DNA from: an uncultured Pirellulaceae bacterium
Lineage (GTDB): Bacteria > Planctomycetota > Planctomycetia > Pirellulales > Pirellulaceae
Length of the DNA stretch: 64,000 nucleotides
Direction of reading: 5' to 3'
Assembly: GCA_938083195.1 (NCBI GenBank)
Contig: CALKCK010000004.1
Coordinates: forward strand, 62,001 to 126,000
Shown here: one piece after another, positions 62,509-64,000 of the stretch
Layout of the letters: each line of letters opens with the position of its first letter
How positions within the stretch are numbered: the first letter of the stretch is position 1
Notes under the pieces: model-generated
Database searches by the model: none
What the model was told of the DNA's origin: nothing
The model's input: only the letters and a program-made list of their open reading frames with translations
Made by a program: the position numbers and the translations under genes

Positions 62509-64000
62509 TTACTTTGCCCCTGGCGGCATCTGATTTAAAAAGAAGTTTGTGATTAGATTTTGTAAGTGGACGGTCGTGTTTTCGCCTTCGTTAATTGAAT
62601 GTGATCGATTGGGATACGCCATCATTGAAAACTGGCGATCCTGCTTGACCAATTCATTGATTAGCAATTCGACAGTTTGGTAGTGGCAGTTGTCATCTCC
62701 TGTCCCGTGAATCACAAGCAAATTTCCGGTTAGGTTTTTCGCGAAATGAATGGGAGATCCTTCTCGGTATCCATCGGGATTGTCTGCGGGGACGTCCATG
62801 TAACGTTCTTGGTAAATCGAATCGTAATAGAGCATGTTGGGCACCGGAGCAATTGAGACGCCGGTGTGATAGAGGTCTGGATGTTTGAACATTGCATTGA
62901 GGGTCATAGAGCCACCACCGCTCCATCCCCAGACTCCAATTCGTTGACGGTCAATCCAGGGGTATTTTTCGGTGAGCGCTTTGACTGCTGTGGCTTGGTC
63001 CGCAGGTGGAAGGATACCGACTCGTCGGTAAACCGTTTTTCGGAAATCGCGCCCCCTCGGTACGTTGGTGCCGCGATTGTCAATGCTGCAGACGATGTAG
63101 CCTTGTTCGGCCAGCAATCGATGCCACAGGTACCGATTGCCACCCCATTGGTTGGTAACGGTTGTGCCCCAAGGTTCTCCGTAAACGTAGACAATCATTG
63201 GATATTTTAACGCGGGATCAAAGTCCTGAGGTTTCATGATCCAGACATCTAGCGGCGTGCCATCGTCCGCATTGACTCTTGTGAATTCTGATTCGACAGC
63301 CGGGAGTTTCGAAATTTCGGTTCTTGCTTTTTTGTTGCTTATGATTTCGCGAGCGACTTGGTGAGTCGGAAGTTCAATCAACTGCGTTGTGGGTGGTTGA
63401 CCAAATCGAGAGTGAGTGTGGAAGGCAATTTTTCCGTCCGGTGAAATGTCATAACTGTTCCACCCCGAATGCGCGTCGGGGGTAATTCTTTTCGATTTGC
63501 CACCTGCCAACGGAACGGAATAAAGGTACCGATCGGTCGGGCGGTCGGGAGAAGCTATGAAATAGATAAGTTCATCGGTAATTCGAACCAATTGAAACGC
63601 ATCGAAGGGGTCACTCATAATCGGTGTCATTTGGCCACTCACGCGATTGACCCCGTAAACGTGGCGGAAGCCATCTTTTTCGCTGACCCAAAGGATCTGT
63701 TTTCCGCCGTCAAATTCAACATCGTGATCGCATGTTTCCACCCAAGCTTTGTCTGAATCGGTAAACAGAACTTTCGTTGTCCCCGTTGACGCATCGCCGA
63801 TTAGAACCCGGTTTTGGTTTTGCTTGCGATTGAGATGCTGTAATCTGAGTTCATTGTCGTTAATCCAACGGGCTCTTGCGATATAGTTTTCACGAGGATC
63901 CCCAGGGACGTTAAGCCATTGAGTTTTATTTGTGTTCAGATCGACGATTCCAATTCGGACAGCCGAGTTGGTTTGGCCCGGTTTCGTATGCTTGAATTTT
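62509..64000 (-). CDS. Prolyl oligopeptidase-family (DPP-IV, S9B) peptidase, 3' part
   Basis: The frame is open from 62509 through the right edge, so the gene start is missing and about 497 codons are present. The first part is the end of a beta-propeller (SEKDGFRHVYGVNRVSG). The C-terminal ~270 residues are the alpha/beta-hydrolase domain: Ser nucleophile in GVWGWSGGGSM, Asp in VIHGTGDDNCHYQ, His in PNRSHSINEGE, and YVYGEPWGTTV near the oxyanion tyrosine. It cleaves dipeptides, usually Xaa-Pro, from peptide N-termini. Dipeptidyl peptidase IV is the nearest match. Location cannot be judged without the N-terminus. Confidence 0.92.
   Translation of the reverse strand, partial: KFKHTKPGQTNSAVRIGIVDLNTNKTQWLNVPGDPRENYIARARWINDNELRLQHLNRKQNQNRVLIGDASTGTTKVLFTDSDKAWVETCDHDVEFDGGKQILWVSEKDGFRHVYGVNRVSGQMTPIMSDPFDAFQLVRITDELIYFIASPDRPTDRYLYSVPLAGGKSKRITPDAHSGWNSYDISPDGKIAFHTHSRFGQPPTTQLIELPTHQVAREIISNKKARTEISKLPAVESEFTRVNADDGTPLDVWIMKPQDFDPALKYPMIVYVYGEPWGTTVTNQWGGNRYLWHRLLAEQGYIVCSIDNRGTNVPRGRDFRKTVYRRVGILPPADQATAVKALTEKYPWIDRQRIGVWGWSGGGSMTLNAMFKHPDLYHTGVSIAPVPNMLYYDSIYQERYMDVPADNPDGYREGSPIHFAKNLTGNLLVIHGTGDDNCHYQTVELLINELVKQDRQFSMMAYPNRSHSINEGENTTVHLQNLITNFFLNQMPPGAK

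Overview
The window looks like chromosome of a planctomycete (Planctomycetota, Pirellula-like, probably marine), about 48-50% G+C by eye. The pointers are a cytochrome-like DUF1549/DUF1553 protein followed by a DUF1501 protein, a secreted iduronate-sulfatase-like domain, zinc-ribbon membrane proteins, an atypical Ser/Thr kinase, a Gfo/Idh/MocA protein with a twin-arginine leader, and an arsenosugar gene pair. No phage, plasmid, insertion sequence or CRISPR array was seen. Most of the window is ordinary housekeeping and catabolic chromosome.

Layout. 1-9 kb: the 5' end of a PAS-domain gene, thiol peroxidase, a PqqB-like metallo-hydrolase, tRNA-Ala(GGC), a TylF-like methyltransferase, a cyclophilin lipoprotein, the arsenosugar pair ArsM-ArsS, a nucleoside-type MFS permease and a phytanoyl-CoA dioxygenase-like protein. 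9.3-18.4 kb: a sialic-acid cluster made of a 1715-residue secreted sulfatase-sialidase-sialate O-acetylesterase fusion, N-acetylneuraminate lyase, and a periplasmic mutarotase fused to a sodium/solute symporter. 18.4-24 kb: two membrane proteins, NAD+ synthetase and a phosphate acyltransferase. 24-31 kb: acyl-CoA catabolism (carboxylase beta subunit, acyl-CoA dehydrogenase, thiolase, MmgE/PrpD protein). 31-41.5 kb: a diaminopimelate decarboxylase-type enzyme, a kinase, AccD, a PLP decarboxylase, an active/inactive M16 peptidase pair, and a glycolate/lactate-oxidase-like flavo-iron-sulfur protein. 41.7-48.4 kb: DUF1549/1553, DUF1501 and a cysteine-desulfurase-like protein. 48.4-64 kb: an RlmM-like methyltransferase with a 12-bp tandem repeat, a degenerate SbcD-like protein with a YhaN/SbcC-like ATPase, a thioredoxin-like gene with an in-frame UGA, a Gfo/Idh/MocA oxidoreductase, a TrpG/PabA-MoeA-Lnt run, a DegT aminotransferase and the 3' part of a DPP-IV-type peptidase.

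How parts work together. The sialic-acid genes form a short route. The secreted fusion would remove sulfate and O-acetyl groups and release sialic acid. The mutarotase domain would convert the released anomer and the attached symporter would import it. The lyase would split it into ManNAc and pyruvate. Kinase and epimerase steps for ManNAc are not in the window.

The two observations most worth following are that trifunctional fusion and the gene at 54814-55794. In the latter a UGA stands exactly where the first cysteine of a thioredoxin CxxC motif belongs, and the reading frame continues intact for 267 more codons, which suggests a selenoprotein.
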